A stretch of DNA of 64,000 bases from Cumulibacter soli (GCF_004382795.1 NZ_SMSG01000001.1:372001-436000); one strand, 5' to 3'; shown: positions 1 through 9,567, counted from the stretch's first letter. A program made the numbers and translations. Notes: generated from the sequence alone by a model not told the origin.

Positions 1-1
1 A

Positions 2-214
2 GTGCTGCTGCTGAGTCTCGTATCACTATTCGGCAACCTACTGGGCTCCCTGATCATCGACCTCACGTTCCATTCTGCCGAGGCAGAGGTTGGCCCGACG
101 ACATTCATCTCGATGGCCATCGTCCTCGTCGGACTGCTGCTCACGACCATTCCCAGTCGAAAGATCGGTCCGCCCGTCGAAGCCGACACACCCGAGCGGG
201 TTGGCCCTCCCTAG
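2..214 (+). CDS. C-terminal end of a DMT/YdcZ-like membrane transporter (partial)
   Basis: The reading frame is already open at the left edge and runs 70 codons to a TAG, so only the C-terminus is present. It holds two hydrophobic helices. The first begins LLLSLVSLFGNLLGSLIIDL and the second is SMAIVLVGLLLTT, followed by a short polar tail. The pattern of a helix with GNLLGSLIIDL, a loop, then a last helix resembles the C-terminal repeat of the YdcZ branch of the drug/metabolite transporter superfamily. That is inferred from pattern, not from a search. Another small multi-helix membrane protein is possible. The next gene converges on it. Confidence 0.55.
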   Translation: MLLLSLVSLFGNLLGSLIIDLTFHSAEAEVGPTTFISMAIVLVGLLLTTIPSRKIGPPVEADTPERVGPP

Positions 215-233
215 CGATCGCCGAGCCGCGACG

Positions 234-716
234 TCACGCTCGCAGCATCCTCACGATTCCAACGATCAAAACGATCCCCATCGCGATGAGGCCCGCCACC
301 ACCACGACACCGCCGCTCCCGGACTCCAGGATCGCCAGCACGGCCCCCAGATATAGCAGCCATACCGCGCCGTTCGTCCACGCCAGCATGCGCTCGCCCT
401 CGCGGTAGAGCCGCTGCGAGTTCGCTTCCGTCACGCGAACCGGGTAATTGAACGATGCGGGTTTCCCGGATAGCCATGCCAGTAGAGCGACCACTGCGGT
501 CAGGATTGCCGCGAGCAGGATCACCGTCCATCGCGGGCCGTAGGCGTCCGCCTCCCCGCCTAACCCAAAGTGTGTCGGCACGCGCTGAGGCATAGACGGA
601 TAACGCACCAACACGAACACGGTCAGTATCGCGGTGGCGACGATCGTGGTCCATCGCAACAGCACGACAACCTGGCCCGTTTGGTAGGTCCGCACCGGGC
701 GTGCACGCGCGGCCAT
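234..716 (-). CDS. DUF1648-containing small membrane protein
   Basis: About 160 residues with four predicted membrane segments. After the first helix comes the loop YPSMPQRVPTHFGLGGEADAYG, which matches the DUF1648 pattern (a Pro-x-His-Phe/Trp loop followed by Gly-Asp/Glu). Members are uncharacterised integral membrane proteins, often near transport or regulator genes. I chose the ATG at 716 because a GGAGGGA ribosome site lies about 8 bases upstream. An in-frame ATG at 722 is too close to it, and a longer form from 764 is less likely. The gene stands alone, converging with the transporter fragment to its left. No function can be assigned from sequence. Confidence 0.65.
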   Translation of the reverse strand: MAARARPVRTYQTGQVVVLLRWTTIVATAILTVFVLVRYPSMPQRVPTHFGLGGEADAYGPRWTVILLAAILTAVVALLAWLSGKPASFNYPVRVTEANSQRLYREGERMLAWTNGAVWLLYLGAVLAILESGSGGVVVVAGLIAMGIVLIVGIVRMLRA

Positions 717-779
717 CAGCATTCCCTCCCGCTCAGATCGAACTACGACTGCAACGGGGCACATCGTACGAGGTCGACC

Positions 780-2009
780 TCAGTGCCGCGAGGACTCGCG
801 GATCACGACCAACAGGCACCCCAGGCAGATCAGCGAAACAGCAATCAGCGAAGGGCCGTACGAGACGAGCGGCAACAGCGCCGCGAGCGCCGCCGGCAAC
901 AGAAATCCGGTGTAGGTCAGCGAGTAGTACACCCCAGTCAGCCCCGCTAGGTCCTGCGGCGTCGCGATCGCCTGCACGTGGATCAGACCCGCGACCAGAC
1001 AGATGCCGTACGCCGCTCCGAGGGCGATCGCGACAAACACAGCGATCACTGGATTAGCCAGTTCGGCGGCGATCACCGCTAGCGCCAGACCCGCCGCCAT
1101 CGCCGCGAGACCCACGACGAGCGCGCGTCCACCGGTACGACGGTTGATCGCCGATACCGCGTTCTGCGCGAGCGCTCCCGTCCCGAGCGTCAGCACGGTC
1201 AACGCTGTTGCGTACAGGGTCGCCTGATCGCCGAGTCCGGACTGCACCACGGCCGGCATGATCGCGTACGCAACCCCGGCTGCGCCGAATACCCACGGCG
1301 CCGCCGGTAGCACCAACCGAGTGAATCGTCGGTGCCCGGTCGAGGGAATTCGCAGGTCCTGCCACCATGATTTGTCGGTACGTGATGCCACGGGCAATGA
1401 CTCGGGCGCCCGCGCCAAGACCGCGAGGGCGACAACACTCAGCGCGATATGCACCGCGTACGGCGTCACCTGGGGTGCCGGCCCCCACTGCGCCAGCAAT
1501 CCCGTCACCAACGCACCCAGCGCGAAACCGCCAGTCAACGCCAGAGACGGCCGCCGCGCTCCCGCGCTGCCGCTCGAATGTTCGTCGTACGGCGGCGAAG
1601 AGAGTTCCTTGATCCAACTGGTGCCCACGGACATCGCCACACCGACGCCGATTCCAGCGAAGGCGCGCCCCACGCACAGTAGCCAGTAACTGTCGAATCC
1701 GGCGCCAAGCAGCACTGAACCGCCGATCGCCAGCAGCGTCCCACCGAACAACACCGGCTTACGGCCATGTCGATCAGAGATCGCCGAGGCGATCAGCAAC
1801 CCCGGGACGAGGCCGGCGACATACGTGCCTAGCAGCAGATTTGCTTGCCACGACGCGTATCCACCGCGCACTTCGTACATGTGCAGCAGTGGAGTGAAGT
1901 GGTTACCGCCCCACGCGAGCAGAAAAACGGCCAGCGCAACCCGCTTCCAACCCGCACCACCGGCACGGGTTGGATCGACGGCAGGCGCTTGGAGTAGCGC
2001 AGCGCTCAA
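780..2009 (-). CDS. MFS transporter, 12-TM
   Basis: 409 residues with roughly twelve hydrophobic segments and the major facilitator signature loop between helices 2 and 3 (ISDRHGRKPVLFGG, residues about 77-90). Conserved Gly-rich helices in the C-terminal half support a complete transporter. The start ATG overlaps the stop of the upstream GntR regulator by 4 bases, so the two are almost certainly co-transcribed and translationally coupled. Pairing with an FCD-type GntR regulator suggests uptake or export of a small organic acid or similar metabolite that also acts as ligand of the regulator. The substrate is not readable from sequence. Confidence 0.85.
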   Translation of the reverse strand: MSAALLQAPAVDPTRAGGAGWKRVALAVFLLAWGGNHFTPLLHMYEVRGGYASWQANLLLGTYVAGLVPGLLIASAISDRHGRKPVLFGGTLLAIGGSVLLGAGFDSYWLLCVGRAFAGIGVGVAMSVGTSWIKELSSPPYDEHSSGSAGARRPSLALTGGFALGALVTGLLAQWGPAPQVTPYAVHIALSVVALAVLARAPESLPVASRTDKSWWQDLRIPSTGHRRFTRLVLPAAPWVFGAAGVAYAIMPAVVQSGLGDQATLYATALTVLTLGTGALAQNAVSAINRRTGGRALVVGLAAMAAGLALAVIAAELANPVIAVFVAIALGAAYGICLVAGLIHVQAIATPQDLAGLTGVYYSLTYTGFLLPAALAALLPLVSYGPSLIAVSLICLGCLLVVIRESSRH

Positions 2010-2701
2010 CGGGCAGCTCCGCGCGGACCGAAGTGCACATCGTTGATATGGCTGCGAACGAGGGAGCCGAACTTCGTCGCGTCACCGGCACTGGCGAGGT
2101 CGACCAGTTGCTCATGCTCCGCGAAAATCTTCTCGAGCGAGCCCACCTGGTCCAGGATCGCCTGATAGGTCAATCGTGCCAGACGCGGGCCGAGTCCGGC
2201 CAACACTTCGTCGACGATGCTGTTTCCGCCGCCGCGGATGATCCGGGCGTGCATGGCGTAATCCGTGCTCGCAAACTGCAAGATGTCGCGCTCTGCCAAC
2301 GCATTGCGCTGCATCTCGACGATCGCACGCAGGTCCTCTGCCAAGGTCGCGGTGTCCTGGCCAATCGTCGCGATCGCGTTGGTCTCGAACAGAGCCCGAA
2401 CCGCGAGCAAGTCACGGCGCTGCTCACTGGTCACCGAGGTGATGATGGCGCCCTTCTTAGGCACCAACCGCACCAATTGCCAACTCTCCAACTGCAGCAT
2501 GGCCTCGCGAGCCGGAGTCCGACTCACGCCCAGCGAGTCCGCTAGAGCGCCCTCACTCAAGAGGTCTCCCGCCTCAAAACGCCGTTCGACGATCTGCCGT
2601 GCCGTGAACGCCGCCATGCGCATGGCAATGGTGCAACTGTCGTCCAAACGTTCCCACGGAAGTGTCAGCAGATCGACCATGTTGTCGATCGTACGCCTCA
2701 T
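2006..2701 (-). CDS. GntR family transcriptional regulator (FCD domain)
   Basis: About 231 residues. The N-terminal winged helix-turn-helix is clear (LSEGALADSLGVSRTPAREA, then LVPKKGAIITSV in the wing), followed by an all-helical FCD ligand domain (LLAVRALFETNAIATIG, with acidic and His residues that usually bind metal and an organic acid). It lies directly upstream of an MFS gene with a 4-base overlap and probably controls its own operon. The start is uncertain. ATG codons at 2701 and 2680 both fit, and a much longer frame to 2869 adds an Arg-rich, non-family N-terminus and was rejected. A 12-bp tandem repeat at 2701-2724 overlaps the start region and may be its operator. Confidence 0.85.
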   Translation of the reverse strand: MRRTIDNMVDLLTLPWERLDDSCTIAMRMAAFTARQIVERRFEAGDLLSEGALADSLGVSRTPAREAMLQLESWQLVRLVPKKGAIITSVTSEQRRDLLAVRALFETNAIATIGQDTATLAEDLRAIVEMQRNALAERDILQFASTDYAMHARIIRGGGNSIVDEVLAGLGPRLARLTYQAILDQVGSLEKIFAEHEQLVDLASAGDATKFGSLVRSHINDVHFGPRGAAR

Positions 2702-2727
2702 GCATCTATGCTTGCATCTATCCTTGC
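2701..2727. promoter_or_regulatory. 12-bp tandem repeat at the GntR start, candidate operator
   Basis: Two copies of a 12-base unit (TGCATCTATGCT then TGCATCTATCCT) followed by a third TGC. It sits immediately upstream of, or just inside, the start of the GntR gene read on the minus strand. Placement next to an autoregulated-type regulator suggests an operator. The repeats are seen directly; the binding role is inference. Confidence 0.35.
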
Positions 2728-2875
2728 GGAAGGAATCGCCACAGGACAGATCGCGTGTGCGCCATCTCGTACCCGCAACGGCGTGATCCGCCGGGAGAGT
2801 TAAGTAGCGTCTACCTCTTGCGACCGCGCGGACGACGGCAACCCGAATCATCACCACGAAAGGATCCATCCGCGG

Positions 2876-3679
2876 ATGAGCACTAGGGACACCCTGCGAC
2901 TACGGAGCGTCGACTTCGTCCGCGCCGGCCGACAGATCCTCACCGATATCAACCTCACTGTTCGCGCGGGCGAACATTGGGCCCTGATCGGTCCGAACGG
3001 CGCAGGGAAGAGCACCATCCTGAGCATGTGCGGCGCGCAGCAGCACCCCACTCGCGGCACCGTGCATGTGCTGGGTCATCAGTTGGGCCGCGTGGAGATC
3101 CGCAAATTACGTGAGTCGATCGGCCACGTGAACCCGCGGCATCCGCTGCGCACGGCGCTGAGTGTCCGGCAGGCCGTACTCACCGGAGCGACCGGTACGA
3201 CCGAACTGATGGCGCGGTGGAATCCCGATAAAGATCTACTCGCCCGCGCCGACGAACTCATCACCACACTGGGCCTGGACGCACTCGATGGCGCGACCTG
3301 GCCGACCATGTCTCAAGGCGAACGCGGCCGCACGCTGATCGCCAGAGCATTGATTACCGATCCGCAGTTGTTACTGCTGGATGAGCCGTCGACCGGGCTG
3401 GATGTGGCTGCCCGTGAACAGCTCTTGGAAACCGTCGATCGGCTACACCACTCCAAACCCGAGCTCGCGACGATCCTGGTGACCCACCACTTGGAGGAAC
3501 TACCGGAGACCACCACACACGCGATGCTGATCAAGCACGGCACCGTCCTCGCGGCCGGACGTGCCGAGGATGTGTTGACCACCGAACTCGTGACCGAGAG
3601 TTTCCAGCACCCGATCCAGATCGAACACCAGGACGGTCGTTGGCTGGCGCGGGCCCGTCGCACGTCTGTCATGGCGTAG
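2876..3679 (+). CDS. ABC transporter ATP-binding protein (stand-alone)
   Basis: 267 residues with a full nucleotide-binding domain: Walker A GPNGAGKS (about residues 39-46), an atypical signature MSQGER (145-150), Walker B LLLLDEPSTGLD (165-176) and switch histidine in VTHH (204). It resembles the YlmA/ModF-like ATPases that lack an adjacent permease; no permease lies beside it here. A GAAAGGA ribosome site sits about 10 bases before the ATG. It points the same way as irtAB, 250 bases downstream, but the intervening region holds what looks like a separate iron-regulated promoter, so a shared operon is not required. Role unknown; soluble or recruited to a remote permease. Confidence 0.8.
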   Translation: MSTRDTLRLRSVDFVRAGRQILTDINLTVRAGEHWALIGPNGAGKSTILSMCGAQQHPTRGTVHVLGHQLGRVEIRKLRESIGHVNPRHPLRTALSVRQAVLTGATGTTELMARWNPDKDLLARADELITTLGLDALDGATWPTMSQGERGRTLIARALITDPQLLLLDEPSTGLDVAAREQLLETVDRLHHSKPELATILVTHHLEELPETTTHAMLIKHGTVLAAGRAEDVLTTELVTESFQHPIQIEHQDGRWLARARRTSVMA

Positions 3680-3863
3680 TCGCACGCCAGCGACGTCGAT
3701 GCAAACCGGCTACGCCCCCGACACAAGGAACCACAATCCCGCTACGGCGCTGCGCCGGCGACTACGACGGCCGATGAGTCGCCGCGGGCACGTCCAGGGA
3801 CACCACGGCACCGCAGCGAGGGCGATCAGCGGTGACGGCATCCGAGAACAACCGCGCAATTAG

Positions 3864-3882
3864 TTACCGTAGGCTTGCCTAA
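3864..3882 (+). promoter_or_regulatory. Probable IdeR/DtxR iron box upstream of irtA
   Basis: The 19-base sequence TTACCGTAGGCTTGCCTAA matches the DtxR/IdeR consensus TTAGGTTAGGCTAACCTAA at 14 of 19 positions, with the right half-site almost intact. It lies 50 bases before the preferred irtA start. This is exactly where an iron-dependent repressor would act on a mycobacterial-type iron importer. A longer irtA reading from the TTG at 3875 would start inside this box, another reason to prefer the ATG at 3932. Confidence 0.65.
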
Positions 3883-3931
3883 GCATTACGGGGCGGGCGG
3901 GGATGAGCTCGCCGCCGAGAGAGGCGGCTCG

Positions 3932-6514
3932 ATGGCCAAGCGCGGGCTACAGGGCGCGATGATGCGCAGTTTCGGCGCACACGATCACGAAGCGACCGTG
4001 ACGAGTACCGAACTGCTTGCACCGGATTTCTTACGCATTCGGATGCACTCCCCGACGCTCCTGCAAGAGGCCGAGGTCGCGCCCACCGCCTGGCTACGAT
4101 TCTGGTTTCCCGACCCGGACGGCGGCGAGACCGAGTACCAGCGCGCCTACACACTCTCCGAGGTCGACCTTGGGTCCGGGACCTTCGCCGTGGACGTCGT
4201 CCTGCACGAGCCCGCCGGGCCCGCCTCCGCATGGGCGCGGCGCGCGGACGTGGGCAGCACGATCGCCGCGACGTCGCTCGGGTCGTCCCGATTCGATCTC
4301 CCGGACGAGTTCCCAGCGGGGTACCTCATCGTTGGTGACTCCGCCTCAATTCCTGGCATCAATGGAATCCTGCGCACGGTCCCACACCATGTGTCGATTG
4401 AGGTTTATCTCGAGCAGCATTCCAAGAACGACCTACTCATCCCACTCGTGGAGCATCCCCGAGCCGCCGTGCACTGGATCCCGCGACACGGGGAGTCCTC
4501 CCTTGCCGCGGCGATCGAAGCGCGTGACTGGAGCGATTGGTACGCGTGGGCCGCGACCGAATCCGGCTCCCTGAAGGCATTACGCACCCGTCTGCGCGAT
4601 GAGTTCGGATTCCCCAAGTCCGAGATTCATGCGCAGGCCTATTGGTTCTACGGTCGAGCATTCGGCAAGAACAGGTCGAAAGCCGACCCGGAGCCCGACG
4701 TCACGCCGCAGTCCCCGGCACCGGATTCGAGCACCGACGGGCCGACACCCCCCGACGTCACTGCGAAAAGTCCCGCGGCCGCACCGACCGGCGCATGGCG
4801 CGCGCAGGCGGGCAGTCGACTTCTCGCGTCGATGCGCCCAACCTTCATCATTGCCGGCATCGCGCAGGCACTCATCACGCTGCTGCAGCTCGCACCGTAC
4901 GTGCTACTGGTCGAACTGGCTCGGCTGCTGACCGCCGGCGCACCATCCGGCGACCTCTGGCAGGTCGGGATCTGGGCGGTCGCGTTGATGGGCGCGGGCG
5001 TCCTGCTATCGACAGCATTGCTGTTGTGGATGCATTACATCGACGCCCGGTTCTCGCACGCGTTACGCAAACGCCTGCTACGTAAGCTGTCGCGGGTTCC
5101 GTTGGGGTGGTTTGATGCCCGCGGCTCCGGCGCAGTGAAACAGCTCATCCAAGGCGACACGCTTTCGCTGCACTACCTGATCACTCACGCCGTCCCGGAC
5201 GCCGTTGCGGCCACCGTCGCACCGATCGCCGTACTCACCTACCTCTTCGTCGTCGACTGGCGTCTCGCCCTGGTGCTGTTCCTGCCCGTGTTGGCATACA
5301 TCGTGGCGATGTGGATCATGCTGGTGCGCTCCGGGACCAAGCCGGCGCAGGCGATGCGATGGGCGGAACGGATGAATACCGAGGCAGGGGCATACATCGA
5401 AGGTCAGCCGGTTGTCCGGGTCTTCGGTGGTGCTGCCTCGTCCACCTTCCGCGCAAAACTCGGTGAGTACATCGACTTCCTGGACAAATGGCAGCGCCCG
5501 CTCAACGGGCAGAAGACATTCATCGATCTCGTCACCCGACCCGCCACCTTCCTGGTGCTGATCTGCATCTTTGGCACCCTGATCATCACCTCCGGCGGGA
5601 TGCTCCCCGTCGATCTGCTGCCCTTCTTGCTCCTGGGAACGACCTTCGGCTCGCGGCTCATGGGGATCGGGTACGGCCTCGGCGGCCTGCGCGACGGATT
5701 GATGGCAGCCCGCAGGATTCAGGTCGAACTCGACGAGCGGGAACTCGATACCACCGAGATGCAGAGCGCAGCCACGCTCGACGGGCTCGTCGAGTTCGAC
5801 AACGTCGGTTTCTCCTACCGCGACGGCGTTCGCGTACTGCAGGACGTCAGCATGCGGCTCAAACCGGGAACCATGACCGCGCTCGTCGGGCCGTCCGGCT
5901 CGGGCAAATCCACCCTCGCCGCGCTGCTCGCGCGATTCCACGATGTCGACGACGGCGCGATCCGGATCGGCGGAAGGGACCTGCGCGAGCTCGAGCCGGA
6001 CGAGCTTTACGCCCGGGTGGGCTTCGTATTCCAACAGACCCAACTCGTGCAGGGGACGGTACGCGACAACCTCGCGCTGGCCGCACCTGACGCCACCAGA
6101 GAACAAATCGAGAGCGCGGCTCGAGCAGCTCAGATTCACGACCGAATTCTCGAACTGCCGAATGGGTACGACACGGTGCTGGGACCGGACGCCGCCCTCT
6201 CCGGCGGCGAACGCCAACGCCTCACGATCGCCCGCGCGATCCTCGCCGACACACCGATCCTGGTGCTCGATGAGGCAACCGCCTTCGCCGATCCGGAGGC
6301 GGAATTCTTGGTACAGCAGGCATTAACTGCGTTGACGCGCGGGCGAACCGTCTTGGTGATCGCGCATCGATTGCACACCGTCACCGGCGCAGACCAGATC
6401 ATCGTGCTCGACGATGGACGCGTCCAGGAGCGCGGCACCCACCAAGAACTGCTCGACTCGGGTGGGCGATATAGCCAGTTGTGGAACGCCACGAGTGCGG
6501 AGGTGTACCGATGA
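3932..6514 (+). CDS. irtA: Siderophore-interacting domain/ABC transporter fusion, IrtA-like
   Basis: 860 residues in the same order as mycobacterial IrtA: a cytosolic siderophore-interacting (FAD/ferric reductase) domain over roughly residues 1-265 with the FAD motif RAYTLS (71-76), a Pro-rich linker (about 270-300), six membrane helices, then a nucleotide-binding domain with Walker A GPSGSGKS (653-660), signature LSGGE (756-760) and Walker B LVLDEA (777-782). In mycobacteria IrtAB imports ferric mycobactin/carboxymycobactin and the reductase domain frees the iron. The ATG at 3932 gives the N-terminus [16 protein letters not shown], aligned with the known IrtA start, and follows a GAGAGG site. 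It overlaps irtB by 4 bases and carries an upstream IdeR-like box. No siderophore synthesis genes are in the window, so the ligand may be foreign. Confidence 0.92.
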   Translation: MAKRGLQGAMMRSFGAHDHEATVTSTELLAPDFLRIRMHSPTLLQEAEVAPTAWLRFWFPDPDGGETEYQRAYTLSEVDLGSGTFAVDVVLHEPAGPASAWARRADVGSTIAATSLGSSRFDLPDEFPAGYLIVGDSASIPGINGILRTVPHHVSIEVYLEQHSKNDLLIPLVEHPRAAVHWIPRHGESSLAAAIEARDWSDWYAWAATESGSLKALRTRLRDEFGFPKSEIHAQAYWFYGRAFGKNRSKADPEPDVTPQSPAPDSSTDGPTPPDVTAKSPAAAPTGAWRAQAGSRLLASMRPTFIIAGIAQALITLLQLAPYVLLVELARLLTAGAPSGDLWQVGIWAVALMGAGVLLSTALLLWMHYIDARFSHALRKRLLRKLSRVPLGWFDARGSGAVKQLIQGDTLSLHYLITHAVPDAVAATVAPIAVLTYLFVVDWRLALVLFLPVLAYIVAMWIMLVRSGTKPAQAMRWAERMNTEAGAYIEGQPVVRVFGGAASSTFRAKLGEYIDFLDKWQRPLNGQKTFIDLVTRPATFLVLICIFGTLIITSGGMLPVDLLPFLLLGTTFGSRLMGIGYGLGGLRDGLMAARRIQVELDERELDTTEMQSAATLDGLVEFDNVGFSYRDGVRVLQDVSMRLKPGTMTALVGPSGSGKSTLAALLARFHDVDDGAIRIGGRDLRELEPDELYARVGFVFQQTQLVQGTVRDNLALAAPDATREQIESAARAAQIHDRILELPNGYDTVLGPDAALSGGERQRLTIARAILADTPILVLDEATAFADPEAEFLVQQALTALTRGRTVLVIAHRLHTVTGADQIIVLDDGRVQERGTHQELLDSGGRYSQLWNATSAEVYR

Positions 6515-8316
6515 TTCGCGCCCTACTGTCACTGCTGGCACCGGACGTACGGCGGCTGGTCGCGCGATATCAGATTCTCGCCGTGATCGGGTTAGTGCTG
6601 CGCGCGGCCGGCGCCGTCCTGCTCGTACCGCTCATCGGCGCCCTGTTCGGTGCCGACCCCTCCGATACTTGGGGCTGGGTCGGCGTACTCACCCTGGTCA
6701 CCATTACCGGTTGGATCGTAGATTCCGCGGTTGCGCGCCTCGGCTTCGAAATCGGCTTTGGATTACTGGACACCGGGCAGCGCACGGTCGCCGATCAGGT
6801 CGCGGCAATCCGCCGAACCTGGTTCACCGCAGAACACACCGCCACCACGCGCCAAGCCATCGCAGCGACTGGGCCAGATCTGGTCGGCCTGGTGATCTAT
6901 CTGATCACGCCACTACTTGGTGCAACGCTATTGCCGATCGCCATCGGTGCCGCACTACTGTTTATCGCCTGGCCACTCGGGTTGGTCGCACTGCTCGGTG
7001 TGCCGGTCCTGCTGGGCGCGTTCTGGGCCGCGAACCGGCTCGGCCGCAACGCCGATCAGGCGGCTAGCGCGGCAAACACCGAGTTGACCGAGCGAGTCGT
7101 CGAGTTCGCCCGGACTCAGCAAGCACTACGCGCGGCACGGCGGGTCGAACCCGCGCGAAGTCATGCCGGAGCCGCCTTGCACGCACAGCACTCGGCAGCA
7201 CGACGGCTACTGCTGATGCAGATCCCTGGCCAGATAGTCTTCGCGGTCGCCAGCCAGCTAGCGCTGATCGCGTTGGCCGCTACAACGGTGGTGCTGACGA
7301 CCCGCGGCGATGTGACTGTCGCCGAAGCGATCGCGCTGATCGTCGTCATCGTGCGCTACCTCGAGCCGTTCACCGTGCTCGCTGAGTTGTCGCCCGGGAT
7401 CGAGACCACCCTCACGACGATGCGGCGGATCATTGAGGTTCTACGTGCTCCGCTGGCGCCAACCGGCTCTCACAATCTGACCACGAACGGCGCGCCACGG
7501 GTCCAGTTACGCGAGGTTCAGTTCAGCTACTCCCCCGATTCCCCGCCGGTGCTCAGCGAGTTCGACCTGACATTCGAGCCCGGAACGACCACCGCGATCG
7601 TCGGCCCGTCAGGATCAGGCAAGAGCACCGTGCTCGCGCTGCTCGCGGGACTGCAGCATCCGAACGACGGGCAGGTGCTCATCGATGGAGCGGACGCCGC
7701 CACGCTCAGCGCCGACGCTCGCCGCGAACTGATCAGCGTCGTCTTCCAGGACCCGTATCTGTTTGACGGCACGATCAGCCAGAACGTACTGGTCGGAGCC
7801 CCCGACGCATCACCGGACGCCGTCGCAGCCGCCGGAGAACTCGCCCGGTTGACGCCGGTGATCGCTAGCCTGCCCGACGGATGGGACAGTCGCGTCGGCG
7901 AGGCAGGGACGTCGCTATCTGGGGGCGAACGTCAGCGTGTGTCGATCGCCCGCGCGCTGCTCAAAGGAGCACCGTTGTTGCTGGTCGATGAAGCAACCAG
8001 CGCGCTGGACAACGAGAACGAGGCCGCGGTGGCTGCCGCGTTGTCCGACGACCCGACCCCGCGTACGCGGGTGATTGTCGCGCACCGACTCAGCAGCATC
8101 CGCGCGGCAGATCGCGTGGTGTTCCTGGAAGCCGGTCGCGTCGTCGAGGACGGCACGATCAGCGAATTACTCGACGCTGGTGGCCGGTTCGCCGATTTCT
8201 GGACCCAACAGAATGCGGCTTCTCAGTGGCGGCTATCGAGCACGGGTTCCGCCGACGCCAAGCAGTCTCCTGTCCTTCATGAAGGCGAGAGTGCCAACGC
8301 CGTTCGTCAGTCCTAG
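6511..8316 (+). CDS. irtB: ABC transporter permease/ATPase, IrtB-like
   Basis: 601 residues: an N-terminal six-helix ABC exporter-fold membrane domain and a C-terminal ATPase with Walker A GPSGSGKS (365-372), signature LSGGERQR and Walker [13 protein letters not shown]. It is the partner half of IrtA in the heterodimeric importer that retains an exporter fold, and sits in the inner membrane. The ATG overlaps the irtA stop as ATGA, so I started it there rather than ten codons earlier. About 35 extra polar residues extend past the last conserved region (from about [11 protein letters not shown]), a tail not typical of short IrtB proteins. Regulation should follow the iron box before irtA. Confidence 0.9.
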   Translation: MIRALLSLLAPDVRRLVARYQILAVIGLVLRAAGAVLLVPLIGALFGADPSDTWGWVGVLTLVTITGWIVDSAVARLGFEIGFGLLDTGQRTVADQVAAIRRTWFTAEHTATTRQAIAATGPDLVGLVIYLITPLLGATLLPIAIGAALLFIAWPLGLVALLGVPVLLGAFWAANRLGRNADQAASAANTELTERVVEFARTQQALRAARRVEPARSHAGAALHAQHSAARRLLLMQIPGQIVFAVASQLALIALAATTVVLTTRGDVTVAEAIALIVVIVRYLEPFTVLAELSPGIETTLTTMRRIIEVLRAPLAPTGSHNLTTNGAPRVQLREVQFSYSPDSPPVLSEFDLTFEPGTTTAIVGPSGSGKSTVLALLAGLQHPNDGQVLIDGADAATLSADARRELISVVFQDPYLFDGTISQNVLVGAPDASPDAVAAAGELARLTPVIASLPDGWDSRVGEAGTSLSGGERQRVSIARALLKGAPLLLVDEATSALDNENEAAVAAALSDDPTPRTRVIVAHRLSSIRAADRVVFLEAGRVVEDGTISELLDAGGRFADFWTQQNAASQWRLSSTGSADAKQSPVLHEGESANAVRQS

Positions 8317-8467
8317 ATCGCTGCTGGGCCAAGCCCGCTAACGAGTTCCGCGGCAGGGGCGAGCGGTCACCCGCCGCGAACGAGCGGTTCCGGTCAGTGG
8401 AACTCACGGTGCTCAAAAATGGAAGCTCCCTGGTTACGATTCGGCTCACCGAACGAATGAGGGAGCC

Positions 8468-8704
8468 ATGTCGCTCAACAGAACTGCCTTGAAGCCGTCC
8501 GACGAGCCGCCATCGATCTTGACGAAAGCATTCGACCTGCTGCGGACATTCGACACCAACACCCGCGTGCTGACACTGAGCGAACTGTCGAGAGCCTCCG
8601 GGCCGCCCAAATCAACCGCGCACCGAGCGGTCAGGTCAGGGCGGCCGAAGCCGGCCGGCGGGGTAGCGTCGGACACGTCGAGGTCTTTCGGATGGATGGC
8701 GTAG
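8468..8704 (+). pseudogene. Truncated IclR-family regulator, N-terminal fragment only
   Basis: A good start (GGGAGCC before the ATG) leads into a recognisable IclR winged-helix N-terminus: SILTKAFDLLRTFD, then TLSELSRASGPPKSTAHRAV as the helix-turn-helix. After about 54 codons the frame runs into a 151-base repeat at 8627 and encodes unrelated residues to a stop at 8704. IclR proteins are normally about 250 residues with a ligand-binding GAF-like domain, all of which is missing. I found no remainder of it after the second repeat copy. The gene was most likely broken by insertion or recombination and is non-functional as a regulator. Confidence 0.75.
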
Positions 8705-8777
8705 GAACCTCCGTCGTCGGGAGACCTCGACGTCTATCTGCGGACCGACGCGCCCGGCCGACCTACACCGTCATCTG
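8627..8777 (+). repeat. 151-bp direct repeat, copy 1
   Basis: This segment recurs at 10743-10891 in the same orientation, with five substitutions and one 2-base gap (about 97% identity). Inside each copy are 12-base inverted arms, ACGTCGAGGTCT and AGACCTCGACGT (8675-8686 and 8722-8733), about 35 bases apart. Copy 1 interrupts the IclR gene. No transposase is encoded between the copies. It may be a remnant end of a mobile element or a recombination site; the family is not recognised. Confidence 0.8.
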
Positions 8778-9147
8778 AGAGGAGGAGGGCGCGGTGAGCT
8801 AAAGGAATGGAGCTTGCTCGGCTTCGACGCCGCCCCAAGCTCCGGTGAAACGGTCGGTACTGGTCGGTCGTCGTCGGTCACCACCGGATGGCGGCGTCCC
8901 CCACGCTCGGCGTTTACGCAGGGCAGGGGCGGTTCGGTTCTGGTGGTCGCGCGATGCGCTGGCCTCACGGCCCTGCCCGACGCCGACGTCGCTCTACTCT
9001 GCGACGGACCCCTCGCCGGCTGAGCGCTCGCGGCCGGCATCCTGTCCGTGTGCCGATAGGCCTCGCACCGCTCGGCAACGCAGCGTGGCGTTGCGTGGCG
9101 ACCTGGCGACGGCTCGGCGGGGCGCGATCGTCGCGTGCATTGGCGGA
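8778..9147. other. Gene-poor stretch inside the repeat-flanked segment
   Basis: Between repeat copy 1 and the monooxygenase gene I see no convincing gene. One short plus-strand frame (8814-9023) ends in a plausible-looking stretch, LTALPDADVALLCDGPLAG, and could be the tail of a decayed gene. It lacks a ribosome site and a recognisable family, so I do not call it. Confidence 0.5.
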
Positions 9148-9459
9148 CTACGGGAGCTTGGACGCGAGGACGTCGGCCGCCAGGATCTCGGGTGCTGCGC
9201 CGAGGAGGTGCTGGTTGGCCATCAGGGCTGCGACGATGGCGCCGTTGGCGTGGGCGTCGCGAGCGGCCTCGTCGGGGAATGCATCGAAGATCCAGAAGGT
9301 GTCGGCGTGGGTCCTGACCGCGAACCAGACAATCGTTCCTACTTCTTCGTTGGCGAGCGCGACAGCGCCGGCGAGCAGATCGGCGAGCGCGTCGTGCTGT
9401 CCATCGGCCGCGACGATCTTGGCGACGAAGGCATACGGAAGTGATGCGGGTGTGGACAT
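9148..9459 (-). CDS. Antibiotic-biosynthesis-monooxygenase-domain protein (putative quinol monooxygenase)
   Basis: 103 residues with the ferredoxin-like alpha/beta pattern of the ABM/YgiN family: an N-terminal strand (YAFVAKIVA), a helix (HDALADLLAGAVALANEE), a central strand pair (GTIVWFAVRTHADTFWIFDAF) and a helix with DEAARDAHANGAIVAALM. Such proteins are small cofactor-free oxygenases or binding proteins for quinones and similar aromatics, or stress proteins. An AGGAG site lies 9 bases before the ATG. It is divergent from a GlxA-type regulator with about 108 bases between starts, so that regulator is its likely controller. Both lie between the two long direct repeats and probably arrived together. 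Confidence 0.75.
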   Translation of the reverse strand: MSTPASLPYAFVAKIVAADGQHDALADLLAGAVALANEEVGTIVWFAVRTHADTFWIFDAFPDEAARDAHANGAIVAALMANQHLLGAAPEILAADVLASKLP

Positions 9460-9567
9460 GAGGGGTTCTCCTAGGTGTCGAGGTTTCTTGGTGAAGCGAG
9501 TTCAGCGTATGACGAGCAAGGGCATGTGAGAAGTGGCGTATACGGCAGTATTGCTATTGTTCGCGCC

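Noticed and set aside
3875-3931. Longer irtA from a TTG at 3875
   Set aside because: The extra 19 residues are absent from IrtA relatives, and the start would lie within the iron box; the ATG at 3932 has a ribosome site and matches the family N-terminus.
5078-6217. 379-codon minus-strand frame
   Set aside because: It lies entirely inside irtA on the opposite strand, with Gly/Glu/Arg-rich composition and no family resemblance; a shadow of GC-rich codon usage.
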